Assembly (NCBI RefSeq): GCF_019977195.1
Contig: NZ_AP024643.1
Span: forward strand, 1,984,001-2,048,000
From: Arthrobacter sp. StoSoilA2
GTDB taxonomy: Bacteria > Actinomycetota > Actinomycetes > Actinomycetales > Micrococcaceae
Length of the DNA stretch: 64,000 bases
Reading direction: 5' to 3'
The number at the start of each line of letters is the position of its first letter. Position 1 is the stretch's first letter. Position numbers and translations under genes: made by a program. Of the stretch, positions 36,121 to 45,190 are shown in pieces. Under the pieces are notes generated by a model. That model searched no databases. It saw only the letters and a list, made by a program, of their open reading frames with translations, and was not told the DNA's origin.

Positions 36121-36693
36121 ATGGCAATTTTGAGTATCCGAATCATTGGGGATCCGGTGTTGCGCACCGTAGCCGATCCCGTTACTGAATTCGGTCCGGA
36201 GCTCGCCAAGCTGGTAGCAGACATGATGGAAACCATGGAGGACGTGGAAGGCGCAGGCCTCGCCGCACCCCAGGTGGGCGTTAGTAAGCGGGTCTTCACC
36301 TATCGCATTGGCGGTGTAGAGGGACACATCATCAACCCGGTCCTGGAAAACAGCGAAGATTTCCAACCGGATGAAGTCGAGGGCTGCCTCTCCATACCCG
36401 GCCTTGGTTTTCCCGTGCGCCGTCACCGCGCAACGCGCGCCACGGGTGTGGACCTCAATGGCAATCCCGTAGAGGTTGAGGCCGAAGGTATGTTGGCACG
36501 TTGCTTCCAGCACGAGACCGACCACCTGGACGGCGTCCTTTATACGGACAGGCTGGAGGGCGAAGACCGAAAAGCCGCGCTGCGTGCCATCCGAAACGCC
36601 AACTACCACGCTGTGACGGAGCAAACCACATCCAAGCGGGCAAGCTCTGTTGGTTCCAGCTTTGGTGGCGGCAGTTTCGGGGCTCCCGAGTGA
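36121..36693 (+). CDS. def: Peptide deformylase
   Basis: 190 aa. Removes the N-terminal formyl group from new proteins. All three motifs are present: GAGLAAPQVG, EGCLSIPG (metal Cys89) and QHETDHLDG (His131, Glu132, His135). The C-terminal tail after residue 165 is Ser/Gly-rich. Its stop overlaps the fmt start (GTGA), coupling deformylase with the formylating enzyme. Confidence 0.96.
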   Translation: MAILSIRIIGDPVLRTVADPVTEFGPELAKLVADMMETMEDVEGAGLAAPQVGVSKRVFTYRIGGVEGHIINPVLENSEDFQPDEVEGCLSIPGLGFPVRRHRATRATGVDLNGNPVEVEAEGMLARCFQHETDHLDGVLYTDRLEGEDRKAALRAIRNANYHAVTEQTTSKRASSVGSSFGGGSFGAPE

Positions 36694-37610
36694 GGGTCCT
36701 CTTTGCAGGTACTCCGGCAGTCGCCGTCCCATCCTTGGATGCCTTGGTCAAGGCTGGCTTTGACGTCGTTGCTGTCCTGACCCGCCCGGATGCACCGTTG
36801 GGACGCAAGCGGGTTCTGACGCCGTCACCGGTTGCCGCCCGGGCCGAGGAACTTGGCATCGAGGTCATTCGCGCTGCCAAGGTGGACGCTGACACTACGG
36901 CCCGAATTGCTGAAATTGCTCCGGACGTCGCCGCCATCGTGGCTTATGGGGGACTCGTGCCTCGCGCTGCCTTGGGCGTTCCCCGGCACGGCTGGGTCAA
37001 TCTCCACTTCTCGCTCCTGCCCGCGTGGCGTGGTGCTGCTCCGGTGCAGCGCTCCATCATCGCAGGTGACGACGTCACTGGGGCGGCTACCTTCCAGTTG
37101 GAAGAAGGGCTGGATACCGGCCCGGTGTTTGGGACGCTAACCGAAACCGTGCGCCCGGCTGACACCGCTGGTGATCTTCTTCAGCGCCTTTCCGTGAGTG
37201 GCGCCGTCCTCCTCAGCCAGACGCTGTCGGCCATCGACGCCGGTCAGGCGGCGCCCCAGCCGCAGACCGGCGAGGTTTCCCTGGCCCCCAAACTCTCGCT
37301 CGAGGACGGACGATTGGACTGGCAACAGCCAGCCCTTGCCCTGAATCGAAGGGCACGTGGCGTTACGCCTGAGCCCGGCGCGTGGACCACGTTGGAGGGT
37401 CAAAGGATCAAGCTTGAACCCGTGGGGCTCCGGCCCGACGTCAAGGACATTGCTCCCGGAGCCGTCCGGGTCGATGGAAAGTCAGTGCTGGTAGGCACTG
37501 GTTCCCATGCAGTGGAATTGGGGCGGATTCAACCCGCCGGCAAAAAGATGATGTCGCCGGCCGACTGGGCCCGCGGCTTGGCTGCACCTGAGAAAGTGGT
37601 ATTCCAATGA
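36690..37610 (+). CDS. fmt: Methionyl-tRNA formyltransferase
   Basis: 306 aa from GTG 36690, overlapping def by 4 bases. It formylates initiator Met-tRNA using 10-formyl-THF. The N-terminal formyltransferase domain has VLFAGTPAVAVPSLDAL and the catalytic segment NLHFSLLPAWRGAAPVQ; the C-terminal OB-like domain binds tRNA. The stop overlaps the rsmB ATG (ATGA). Confidence 0.96.
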   Translation: MRVLFAGTPAVAVPSLDALVKAGFDVVAVLTRPDAPLGRKRVLTPSPVAARAEELGIEVIRAAKVDADTTARIAEIAPDVAAIVAYGGLVPRAALGVPRHGWVNLHFSLLPAWRGAAPVQRSIIAGDDVTGAATFQLEEGLDTGPVFGTLTETVRPADTAGDLLQRLSVSGAVLLSQTLSAIDAGQAAPQPQTGEVSLAPKLSLEDGRLDWQQPALALNRRARGVTPEPGAWTTLEGQRIKLEPVGLRPDVKDIAPGAVRVDGKSVLVGTGSHAVELGRIQPAGKKMMSPADWARGLAAPEKVVFQ

Positions 37611-39157
37611 GCGAGTCCGGCCGGCGAGGCCCCAACAACAGCGGGAGCCGGGACGGTGGCGGACACGCCAATCGTGGAGGCCGTAGCGACAGCAAGCGCA
37701 ATGCCCAGGGCAGGGAACGAAACAGGGGGCCCCAGCGGGGTTACTCCAATAACGCCCCGTCGCAGCGCACGCGTCGTGCTGATCCTGCGCGTTTGGTAGC
37801 TTACGAAGTCCTCCGCGCCGTTGCGTCGGAAGACGCGTATGCCAATCTTGTCCTTCCTGCCAGAATCCGGGAACATCGGCTGGACCGCCGCGACGCTGGT
37901 TTTGCAACCGAGCTGAGCTACGGTGCATTGCGGGGACAGGGCACCTACGATGCCATCCTGGCCCGCTGCGTGGACCGGCCCCTCGAACAACTCGACCCAG
38001 CGATCCTTGATGCCTTGCGCATCGGCGCACATCAGCTGCTTTCCATGCGCGTTCCTGCCCATGCTGCGCTGGACCAAACCGTGGGCCTTGCCCGCGCGGT
38101 CATCGGCGCCGGGCCGTCTGCGCTCATCAACGCCGTCTTGCGGAAAGTCACCGCCCACACCATGGCCGAGTGGATGGACGTCCTGCTGGAGCAGGAGACT
38201 GACGAGACCAGGATTGCTGCCCTGCGTCACGCACACCCGGAATGGATCGTCCGCGCACTTCGACAGTCGTTGGTGAACCATGGAAGATCCAAAACCGAGA
38301 TTGAAGCCCTGCTGGAGGCAGACAACGCGGCGCCTGTGGTTAATCTGGTTGCTCTGCCAGGGCTGGGGAACCTTGAGGAAGCTTTCGAAAACGGGGCTGC
38401 GGCCGGAGAGCTGGTAGAGGACTCCGCGCTGTCGGCCGGAGGCGACCTTGGCAGGCTCGAGTCGGTCCGGAGGGGAACTACCCGCGTTCAGGATGTCGGC
38501 TCACAACTCGTAGCCCGCGCAGTTGCAAGCGTCGATCTGGGAGCCCCTGCCCGCGAAGGAGAGCGCTGGCTGGACTTGTGCGCAGGGCCGGGAGGCAAAG
38601 CTGCATTGCTTGCCGCCCTGGCTCACCGTGATGGCGCCACCTTGCTCGCCAACGAGCCTGCACCGCACCGCGCCAAGCTGGTCCAGCAGGCGCTGTCTGC
38701 GGTACCTGCGGAATCCTGGACGGTGCGGACCGGTGATGGACGGGAGGTTGGCGGCGAACAACCCGACTCCTTTGACCGGGTATTGGTGGACGTTCCGTGC
38801 AGTGGTCTTGGTGCCTTGCGCAGGCGTCCCGAATCACGGTGGCGCCGTGCACCCAAGGACATCGCGGACCTTGGTCCGCTGCAGCGAGAACTCCTGGTTT
38901 CGGCTATCGACGCCGTCAAGCCCGGAGGCGTTGTGGCCTACGTGACGTGTTCACCCCACCCGGCGGAAACCACAGCCGTCGTGGGTGATGTCCTCGGAAA
39001 GCGTGATGACCTTGAGCTGCTCGACGCCGGCAAGGCACTGGACGCTGTAAGCCTCACCGGAAGCCTTGGGGCCGGGCACGAGCTTACGGCCCAGCTTTGG
39101 CCGCACGTTCACCACACGGATGCCATGTTCATGGCGCTCATCCGCAAAAAGTCCTAG
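37607..39157 (+). CDS. rsmB: 16S rRNA (cytosine-C5)-methyltransferase RsmB
   Basis: 516 aa. A basic, Gly/Arg/Asn-rich N-terminal extension (about 1-55) is followed by a NusB-like RNA-binding domain (about 60-200) and a SAM methyltransferase domain with DLCAGPGGKAALLAAL. Both catalytic Cys motifs are visible: VPCSGLGALRRRPE and YVTCSPHPAET. The stop codon lies inside the first unit of a six-copy tandem repeat. Confidence 0.95.
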   Translation: MSESGRRGPNNSGSRDGGGHANRGGRSDSKRNAQGRERNRGPQRGYSNNAPSQRTRRADPARLVAYEVLRAVASEDAYANLVLPARIREHRLDRRDAGFATELSYGALRGQGTYDAILARCVDRPLEQLDPAILDALRIGAHQLLSMRVPAHAALDQTVGLARAVIGAGPSALINAVLRKVTAHTMAEWMDVLLEQETDETRIAALRHAHPEWIVRALRQSLVNHGRSKTEIEALLEADNAAPVVNLVALPGLGNLEEAFENGAAAGELVEDSALSAGGDLGRLESVRRGTTRVQDVGSQLVARAVASVDLGAPAREGERWLDLCAGPGGKAALLAALAHRDGATLLANEPAPHRAKLVQQALSAVPAESWTVRTGDGREVGGEQPDSFDRVLVDVPCSGLGALRRRPESRWRRAPKDIADLGPLQRELLVSAIDAVKPGGVVAYVTCSPHPAETTAVVGDVLGKRDDLELLDAGKALDAVSLTGSLGAGHELTAQLWPHVHHTDAMFMALIRKKS

Positions 39158-39244
39158 CTCCGCAAAAAGCCCTGGCTCCGCAAAAGTCCTGGCTCCGCAA
39201 AAGTCCTAGCTCCGCAAAAGTCCTGGCTCCGCAAAAGTCCTGGC
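39141..39244 (+). repeat. Six-copy 17/18-bp tandem repeat at the rsmB stop
   Basis: Units with consensus TCCGCAAAAGTCCTGGC start at 39141, 39159, 39177, 39194, 39211 and 39228; the first two are 18 bases, the others 17. Unit 1 contains the last codons and TAG stop of rsmB; two units have CTAGC, the others CTGGC. No hairpin is formed. It appears to have grown by slippage from the gene end. Confidence 0.93.
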
Positions 39245-39299
39245 CCGCCACCCCCGCTTGAACACAAATCGATAAAACACCTGACCCAAAGGGGCTGCC

Positions 39300-39986
39300 T
39301 TGTCTCAGTGCTGTATCAACCCGAGCATCCTGTCCGCAGACTTCGTTAACCTTGAGGCGGAGCTGCAGCGGATCGGCAACGCCGATGCCGTGCACGTGGA
39401 TGTCATGGACAACCACTTCGTTCCCAACCTGACGCTTGGCCTGCCGGTGGTACAGCGGATCCAAGCCGTCAGCCCGGTTCCCTTGGACGCACACCTGATG
39501 ATTTCAGATGCTGACAGGTGGGCACCTGCCTATGCGGACGCAGGCCTCGCGTCGGTGACGTTCCATGTCGAGGCTGCCATGGCGCCTGTCAAGCTTGCCC
39601 GTGAACTGCGGGCCCGTGGTTCAAAAGCGGGTATGGCATTGCGGCCCGCCACTCCGGTTGAGCCGTATTTGGACATGCTCAGCGAACTGGACATGCTCCT
39701 GATCATGACGGTTGAACCGGGCTTTGGTGGCCAGTCCTTCCTGGATATCACCTTGCCCAAGATCCGCCGCGCCCGCGCAGCCATTGACGGATCCGGAATC
39801 GGCGTGGCCATTCAGGTGGATGGCGGGATCACCGAGGAAACCATCCTTCGCGCAGCTGAAGCAGGCGCAAACGTCTTCGTGGCAGGCTCAGCTGTGTACG
39901 GGGATGAAGACCCTGCCGCGGCAATCGATCGGCTCCGAGCGGCCGGGTCCAAGGCAGCAATGGCGGGCGGCTCGGCGAAACCGTGA
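39300..39986 (+). CDS. rpe: Ribulose-phosphate 3-epimerase
   Basis: 228 aa from TTG 39300 with AAAGGGG about 10 bases upstream. TIM-barrel enzyme of the pentose phosphate pathway interconverting ribulose-5-P and xylulose-5-P. Signatures: INPSILSADF, VDVMDNHFVPNLT (metal His/Asp), TVEPGFGGQSF and IQVDGGI. Ends just before the FMN riboswitch. Confidence 0.96.
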   Translation: MSQCCINPSILSADFVNLEAELQRIGNADAVHVDVMDNHFVPNLTLGLPVVQRIQAVSPVPLDAHLMISDADRWAPAYADAGLASVTFHVEAAMAPVKLARELRARGSKAGMALRPATPVEPYLDMLSELDMLLIMTVEPGFGGQSFLDITLPKIRRARAAIDGSGIGVAIQVDGGITEETILRAAEAGANVFVAGSAVYGDEDPAAAIDRLRAAGSKAAMAGGSAKP

Positions 39987-40066
39987 CGACCGTCATCAGA
40001 TGTTACGAAGATTGCGGGGAATAGCTCAGGCATCTCCGCAGTTGTGGCAGAATAGCAACACACATA

Positions 40067-40215
40067 CGTGCTCCGGGGTCGGTGTAAGTCCGAACCGGCG
40101 GTTATAGTCCGCGACCCGCGCGCCTTGGGATCCAAGTCATTGGAATCCCGCTGGCAAACGGTTGAACCGGTGGAATTCCGGTACCGACAGTTAAAGTCTG
40201 GATGGGAGAAGCACG
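40067..40215 (+). ncRNA. FMN riboswitch (RFN element)
   Basis: Closing stem CGTGC/GCACG at the ends; conserved blocks GGGTCGGTGTAAGTCCGAACC, then GGCGGTTATAGTCCGCGACCC (each given in part), later GGTGGAATTCCGGTACCGACAG and AAAGTCTGGATGGGAGAAG match the RFN consensus. It senses FMN and lies 90 bases before the transporter start, controlling the whole rib operon. Confidence 0.96.
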
Positions 40216-40305
40216 TACAGTCATGCTGTGTGCGTCCTTAGGGACGCCGCGCAGTGCGCTGTCGTACACCCCCGGAGCCATCGCGGCTTACTGGGAAGGA
40301 ACGGC

Positions 40306-40998
40306 ATGGACTTTCTGCGATGGCTCTTCGAAGCACAGATTCCCGTTGGAGGATCTGCGCTTGTCTTACGCGAAGTGCTTGGCAACATCTTTGGGCTCGC
40401 CAGCGCCCTCGGCGGAATGCGCCGCAAAGTCTGGGCGTGGCCTGTAGGCATTCTGGGAAATATCCTCCTGCTGACGGTCTTCCTCGGCAACGTTTTCGGC
40501 GCAGCCACCCCGGCAACCCTATGGGGACAGGCTGCACGGCAGATCATGTTCATAGCGGTGGCCGTCTACGGTTGGTACCGCTGGCAGCAAGGGCGGCAGG
40601 CCAGCAACCAGGGACGCGCAATCGTCCCGGGCTGGGCCAGTAACAAAGTCCGCATCGCCCTCCTTGGGGCAATGGTGGCCGGAACGGCCGCCCTGACACC
40701 CCTCTTCGACGCGCTGGGCTCCTACCCGCCCGTGTGGGCTGATGCCTGGACCTTCACAGGTTCCCTGCTGGCCACATACGGTATGGCCCGGGGATGGACC
40801 GAGTTCTGGCTCATCTGGGTGGCCGTTGACATAGTCGGCGTCCCGTTGCTCTTCAGCGCCGGGTACTACGCCAGTGCCGTCATGTATCTTTTCTACGGAT
40901 TCTTTACGTTGACCGGTTTCTTCGTGTGGTGGCGGGCAGAGAAGCGCGAACGTGCCACGACCGTCACGGCCCCTGCTGTAGTAGGAGTCGCTCCGTGA
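40306..40998 (+). CDS. pnuC: PnuC/RibM-family vitamin transporter, probably riboflavin
   Basis: 230 aa from ATG 40306 (AAGGAAC upstream). Seven or so membrane helices with PnuC features (LEVLGNIFGLASALGGMRRKVWAWPVGILGN region; WQAARQ-like WGQAARQIMFIAVAVYGWYRW). Members under an FMN riboswitch in actinobacteria (RibM/PnuX) are riboflavin carriers, so riboflavin uptake is inferred rather than nicotinamide riboside. The stop overlaps the ribD GTG. Confidence 0.87.
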   Translation: MDFLRWLFEAQIPVGGSALVLREVLGNIFGLASALGGMRRKVWAWPVGILGNILLLTVFLGNVFGAATPATLWGQAARQIMFIAVAVYGWYRWQQGRQASNQGRAIVPGWASNKVRIALLGAMVAGTAALTPLFDALGSYPPVWADAWTFTGSLLATYGMARGWTEFWLIWVAVDIVGVPLLFSAGYYASAVMYLFYGFFTLTGFFVWWRAEKRERATTVTAPAVVGVAP

Positions 40999-42131
40999 CT
41001 CTGAACCCCAAACTCTTCAATACCGCCGAGGCTGCGGCTATGGATGTGGCCCTTGCAGCTGCCTTGGGCGGGCCGCGTGGAGCAAACCCGTTGGTGGGCG
41101 CCGTTGTGCTCAGCCCCGGAGGAGAACAGCTCGCCGTTGGCTACCATCGGGGAGCCGGCACAGCCCACGCCGAGGCAGATGCCATTCTTGAGGCACGCCG
41201 TCAGGGCGTGGATCTTGCAGGAACCACCATGGTGGTCACCCTGGAGCCCTGCAACCACGTGGGCCGCACCGGTCCCTGCGCACAGGCCATCATTGAGGCC
41301 GGGATCTCCAAGGTGATTTACGCCGTCGATGATCCCCACGATCCCGCCGCGGGCGGTGCCCGCACGCTGCAAGCCGCGGGAGTCGACGTCGAATCCGGCC
41401 TCGGTGCCGACAAGGCGTTTGACCTCAATCGGGAATGGTTCGACGCCGTCGCAACCCAACGTCCGTTCGTCACCTTGCACATCGCCCAGACGCTGGACAG
41501 CCGCATCGCCGCAGTGGACGGTACCAGCCAATGGATCTCCAGTCCTGAGTCCCTCGCGGACAACCACGGATTGCGGGGCCTCATCGATGCGATCCTGGTG
41601 GGCACTGGCACGGTACTTATCGACAATCCACGTCTGACGGCCCGGGCATCCGACGGCAGCCTCGCGCAGCGCCAGCCGCTCCGCGCCGTCATGGGTTTGC
41701 GGGACGTTCCCGAAGACGCTGCAGTACGCGGAACCGATGGCCGTTTCGTGCACCTGCAGACCAGGGATCCGGCGGAAGCGCTCAGCCAACTGTTCCATCA
41801 AGGCGTCAGGCACCTCATGGTGGAAGGCGGTTCCAGCATCCTCAGTACGTTCCTTGCTGCTGGATTGGTGGACGAACTGATCGTCTATCTTGCTCCAACC
41901 CTATTGGGATCCGGAACGCCTGCGCTGAACGACCTCGGCATCACCACGCTGGCCGATGCCCAACATTGGGCCTGGGACGATGCCGGTGGCGGGGCTGTAC
42001 AGACCCTCGGCAACGACCTTCGGCTGCATCTGCGGTCAATGAGATCAGCGGTCGCCACAGCAGCGGCCAGCACAACCAAGAATTCCATTCCGCGCAGTGA
42101 AGCTGCGGAATACGTCACAGGAGGACACTGA
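40995..42131 (+). CDS. ribD: Bifunctional riboflavin deaminase/reductase RibD
   Basis: 378 aa from GTG 40995 (GTGA overlap). N-terminal cytidine-deaminase-like domain: HAEADAI (His58, Glu60) and PCNHVGRTGPC (Cys86, Cys95) bind zinc. The C-terminal reductase domain starts near residue 150 with RPFVTLHIAQTLDSRIA and has MVEGGSSILSTFL. Catalyses the second and third steps from GTP toward riboflavin. Confidence 0.95.
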   Translation: MTLNPKLFNTAEAAAMDVALAAALGGPRGANPLVGAVVLSPGGEQLAVGYHRGAGTAHAEADAILEARRQGVDLAGTTMVVTLEPCNHVGRTGPCAQAIIEAGISKVIYAVDDPHDPAAGGARTLQAAGVDVESGLGADKAFDLNREWFDAVATQRPFVTLHIAQTLDSRIAAVDGTSQWISSPESLADNHGLRGLIDAILVGTGTVLIDNPRLTARASDGSLAQRQPLRAVMGLRDVPEDAAVRGTDGRFVHLQTRDPAEALSQLFHQGVRHLMVEGGSSILSTFLAAGLVDELIVYLAPTLLGSGTPALNDLGITTLADAQHWAWDDAGGGAVQTLGNDLRLHLRSMRSAVATAAASTTKNSIPRSEAAEYVTGGH

Positions 42132-42814
42132 TGTTTACCGGAATCGTTGCCGAACAGGGCACCGTCCTGGGTATTGACCGCGACGGCGATGCCAGCGCGA
42201 CGTTGCGGCTGAAAGCCCCGACCAGCACCGAGGGCCTGGCCCTGGGAGGTTCCATCGCAGTCAACGGAGTCTGCCTCACCGCAACCCGGATTGACGGGCA
42301 GGATTTCAGCGTCGACGTCATGGGGGAGACCCTGGTCCGCACCACCATCGGCGAGTTGGCCGCGGGCGACACCGTGAACCTCGAGCGCTGCGTCCCTGCT
42401 GGCGGGCGCCTGGACGGCCATGTGGTCCAAGGACATGTTGACGGCGTGGGTGAGCTGCTGGAACGGGAGCCGCTGGGCAACTGGGATCGTTTGCGGTTTG
42501 GCGTCCCTGGGCCGCTGGCACGGTACATTGCCGAGAAAGGTTCGATCGCCGTCGACGGTGTTTCACTGACCGTAACGGCAGTGAGCGCCGCTGCTGAAGC
42601 GGCTCCGTGGTTCGAGGTAGGGCTCATTCCTACGACCTTGGAGGAGACAGGTCTGGGGGCCAAGCCGGTTGGCGCACGGGTAAACCTGGAAGTGGATGTG
42701 CTCGCTAAATACACCGAGCGGCTCCTGTCCTTTGCTCCACAGGGCTCCCCGGCGCACCGCGCCAGCGCGGAGACAGCCAGCGCGTCTGCCGAGAACCAGG
42801 AGGTTGCGCGATGA
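42131..42814 (+). CDS. ribE: Riboflavin synthase alpha chain
   Basis: 227 aa, two lumazine-binding repeats: MFTGIVAEQGTV with VNGVCLTA in the first, HVVQGHVDGVG with VDGVSLTV in the second. Dismutates dimethyl-ribityl-lumazine to riboflavin. The start shares one base with the ribD stop. The last 25 residues are an Ala/Ser-rich extension. Confidence 0.95.
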   Translation: MFTGIVAEQGTVLGIDRDGDASATLRLKAPTSTEGLALGGSIAVNGVCLTATRIDGQDFSVDVMGETLVRTTIGELAAGDTVNLERCVPAGGRLDGHVVQGHVDGVGELLEREPLGNWDRLRFGVPGPLARYIAEKGSIAVDGVSLTVTAVSAAAEAAPWFEVGLIPTTLEETGLGAKPVGARVNLEVDVLAKYTERLLSFAPQGSPAHRASAETASASAENQEVAR

Positions 42815-43506
42815 GCACCCCGACCAAGACGGTCTCGCCGGCGTCGGGTCGTACAGGCCTGGATCCCGTGGAATCTGCGATCGCGGCGATGGCTGCCGGC
42901 CAGGCAGTCATCGTGGTGGACAACGAAGACCGCGAGAACGAAGGCGACATCATTTTCGCTGCCGAACATGCCACGCCCGCCCTCATGGGGTGGACCATCC
43001 GGTATTCATCGGGCGTCATTTGCGTTCCGCTTGAAGCGGAACGGGCGGACGCCCTGGCGCTTCCGCCCATGGTGGCAGTCAATGAGGACGCCAAAGGCAC
43101 CGCCTACACCGTTTCCTGCGATGCGGCGATTGGAGTGAGCACTGGTATTTCGGCCACGGACCGCGCATTGACGGCCCGGATCCTCGCCGACCCGCAGAGC
43201 ACTCCGGCGGCGATTACACGCCCCGGGCATATTTTCCCGCTGCGGGCGGTTAAGGGGGGAGTGCGTGAACGTCCGGGACACACGGAAGCAGCCGTGGACC
43301 TGTGTCGGCTTGCCGGGCTTGCTCCGGTGGGCGTGATCGCTGAGTTGGTACATGACGATGGTGAAATGATGCGCCTGGACAGCTTGCGCGATTTCGCCGC
43401 CGAACACGGATGCCCCCTCATCTCCATTGAGGATCTGGTGGCATACGTTGACGCGGTAGAGTCCCAGACGGCACACGTTTCAGTGGCAGACGAGGAGAAG
43501 CGATGA
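42811..43506 (+). CDS. ribB: 3,4-dihydroxy-2-butanone-4-phosphate synthase
   Basis: 231 aa. Motifs VVDNEDRENEGDIIFAAEHA (acidic metal loop), RPGHIFPLRAVKGGVRERPGHTEAAVDL (substrate/His) are clear. Starts on the ribE stop (ATGA) and ends on the ribA start. Here it is a separate gene, whereas many bacteria fuse it with GTP cyclohydrolase II. Confidence 0.95.
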   Translation: MSTPTKTVSPASGRTGLDPVESAIAAMAAGQAVIVVDNEDRENEGDIIFAAEHATPALMGWTIRYSSGVICVPLEAERADALALPPMVAVNEDAKGTAYTVSCDAAIGVSTGISATDRALTARILADPQSTPAAITRPGHIFPLRAVKGGVRERPGHTEAAVDLCRLAGLAPVGVIAELVHDDGEMMRLDSLRDFAAEHGCPLISIEDLVAYVDAVESQTAHVSVADEEKR

Positions 43507-44207
43507 CCGCACCGACAACGCGCAGCAGCGACGACACCGAGCCCACGCCCCACCCGGTGAGCGGCGGCCCGATTGTCCAGCTGCCCACCGCCTTTGGTGA
43601 CTTTGTAGCCCAGGCCTGGACGGACCACGTTACGGGTGTGGAACACCTTGCCGTGAGTTCCCCCAACGCGCCCAAGGATGGCCAGGCGCCACTCGTGCGC
43701 CTGCATTCCGAATGCCTCACCGGCGACGTCTTCGGATCTTATCGTTGCGATTGCGGCGAGCAATTGGCGTTTGCCCTGGAGCTCATCCACGCTGAAGGTG
43801 GGACGCTGCTGTACTTGCGGGGCCAGGAAGGGCGAGGCATTGGCCTGGCCAACAAGATCAAGGCCTACGCTCTGCAGGAAGCCGGTTTCGATACCGTCGA
43901 GGCCAACGAACAGCTGGGATTGCCCGTAGACGCGCGCTCTTACAGTGCCGCGGGTCAGATCCTGGCCGAGATGGGACTGCATGAAGTCCGTTTGCTCAGC
44001 AACAATCCGGACAAGCAGAACCGCCTGGCCCAGGCCGGCGTCTCAGTGGTGGAAATGGTTCCCACCGAGGTCCCTTCGCGTGAACAGAACGTTCGCTATT
44101 TGCAGACCAAGAAAGACCGGATGGATCACCGTCTGACGCTCGAAACCGAGCCTGTCGGCAACGGAAAGACTCCGTCCCGAAGCCCCTTTGACAACGAACA
44201 AGACTGA
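43503..44207 (+). CDS. ribA: GTP cyclohydrolase II
   Basis: 234 aa. Zinc Cys residues in HSECLTGDVFGSYRCDCGEQL, catalytic region LRGQEGRGIGLANKI, and LLSNNPDKQ for GTP. First committed step of riboflavin synthesis. A 25-residue hydrophilic N-terminal tail precedes the domain, a possible trace of separation from or joining with RibB. Confidence 0.95.
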   Translation: MTAPTTRSSDDTEPTPHPVSGGPIVQLPTAFGDFVAQAWTDHVTGVEHLAVSSPNAPKDGQAPLVRLHSECLTGDVFGSYRCDCGEQLAFALELIHAEGGTLLYLRGQEGRGIGLANKIKAYALQEAGFDTVEANEQLGLPVDARSYSAAGQILAEMGLHEVRLLSNNPDKQNRLAQAGVSVVEMVPTEVPSREQNVRYLQTKKDRMDHRLTLETEPVGNGKTPSRSPFDNEQD

Positions 44208-44225
44208 ACGGAATTCCATCAAACA

Positions 44226-44711
44226 ATGAGCGGACACGGCGCCCCCACTATCGACCTCACCACCCTCAAGCCCGAGGAAACCTCGCAGCTCAGGCTCGCC
44301 ATTGTGGCAGCCAGCTGGCATACCCAGATCATGGATGGACTGGTTGATGGTGCCCTCCGCGCGGCGAAGGAAGCCGGCATCGCCGAGCCCACCCTGCTGC
44401 GCGTCCCCGGCAGCTTCGAACTCCCGGTTGCCGCGGCCCGGCTCGCACCGCACTTCGACGCCGTCGTGGCCCTCGGTGTTGTTATCCGCGGCGGTACGCC
44501 GCACTTCGAGTACGTATGCCAGGCCGCGACGTCGGGACTCACCGATGTCAGCGTCCGCACCGGCGTTCCGGTCGGGTTCGGCGTACTGACCTGCGATACG
44601 GAACAGCAGGGCTTGGACCGGGCGGGCCTCCCGGGCTCCAATGAAGACAAGGGACACGAGGCAGTGACCGCGGCCCTTGCCACGGCAGTGACGCTGAAGC
44701 AGTACAGCTGA
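44226..44711 (+). CDS. ribH: 6,7-dimethyl-8-ribityllumazine synthase
   Basis: 161 aa, icosahedral lumazine synthase. Motifs: IVAASWHTQIMDGL, RVPGSFELPVAA and GVVIRGGTPHFEYV (catalytic His), then GVLTCDTEQQGLDRAG. Last gene of the riboswitch-controlled operon; a terminator follows. Confidence 0.96.
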   Translation: MSGHGAPTIDLTTLKPEETSQLRLAIVAASWHTQIMDGLVDGALRAAKEAGIAEPTLLRVPGSFELPVAAARLAPHFDAVVALGVVIRGGTPHFEYVCQAATSGLTDVSVRTGVPVGFGVLTCDTEQQGLDRAGLPGSNEDKGHEAVTAALATAVTLKQYS

Positions 44712-44749
44712 CGCGGAAGCAGTCCAGCTGACACTGGTCAGCGGGCGTT

Positions 44750-44787
44750 GAAGGGGATGTGCGTGTGTCTTCATTCACATCCCCTTC
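44750..44787 (+). terminator. Terminator of the rib operon
   Basis: Perfect 12-bp stem GAAGGGGATGTG/CACATCCCCTTC (44750-44761 with 44776-44787), 14-base loop. Confidence 0.8.
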
Positions 44788-44842
44788 GTCATGCAACGCC
44801 CCAACAAGCGGTGCCAGCCCCTAAGCAAGTAGTCTGTAGGGC

Positions 44843-45106
44843 GTGAAGAATTTCGAGACGCTGTTCGCAGAACTGAGTGAGAAAGCAGCGACCCGCCCGG
44901 CAGGCTCGCGCACGGTTGCCGAACTGGACTCCGGAATCCACGGCATCGGTAAGAAAGTGGTCGAAGAGGCCGCCGAAGTGTGGATGGCCGCCGAGTACGA
45001 ATCCGATGAAGCTGCTGCCGAGGAAATCTCCCAGTTGCTGTACCACCTGCAGGTCCTCATGCTCGCCAAGGGCCTCAGCCTGGAAGACGTTTACAAGCAT
45101 CTCTAG
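44843..45106 (+). CDS. hisE: Phosphoribosyl-ATP pyrophosphatase
   Basis: 87 aa, GTG start. Second step of histidine synthesis. Helical MazG-like fold with the metal-binding KKVVEEAAEVWMAAEYE and EEISQLLYHLQVLM. 84 bases before hisG, with an imperfect hairpin (45107-45147) in the gap that may tune expression. Confidence 0.95.
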   Translation: MKNFETLFAELSEKAATRPAGSRTVAELDSGIHGIGKKVVEEAAEVWMAAEYESDEAAAEEISQLLYHLQVLMLAKGLSLEDVYKHL

Positions 45107-45190
45107 CCACGCCACTCCGTCTTCAATAAGCGGAGCCAGCTGCGTGGCCGAAGTGCCTGAAAACCTCCATTCCAAACAGAAAGTCTCCCC

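Noticed and set aside
39141..39244. CRISPR-like array
   Set aside because: Units of 17-18 bases directly abut, with no spacers; it is a plain tandem repeat.
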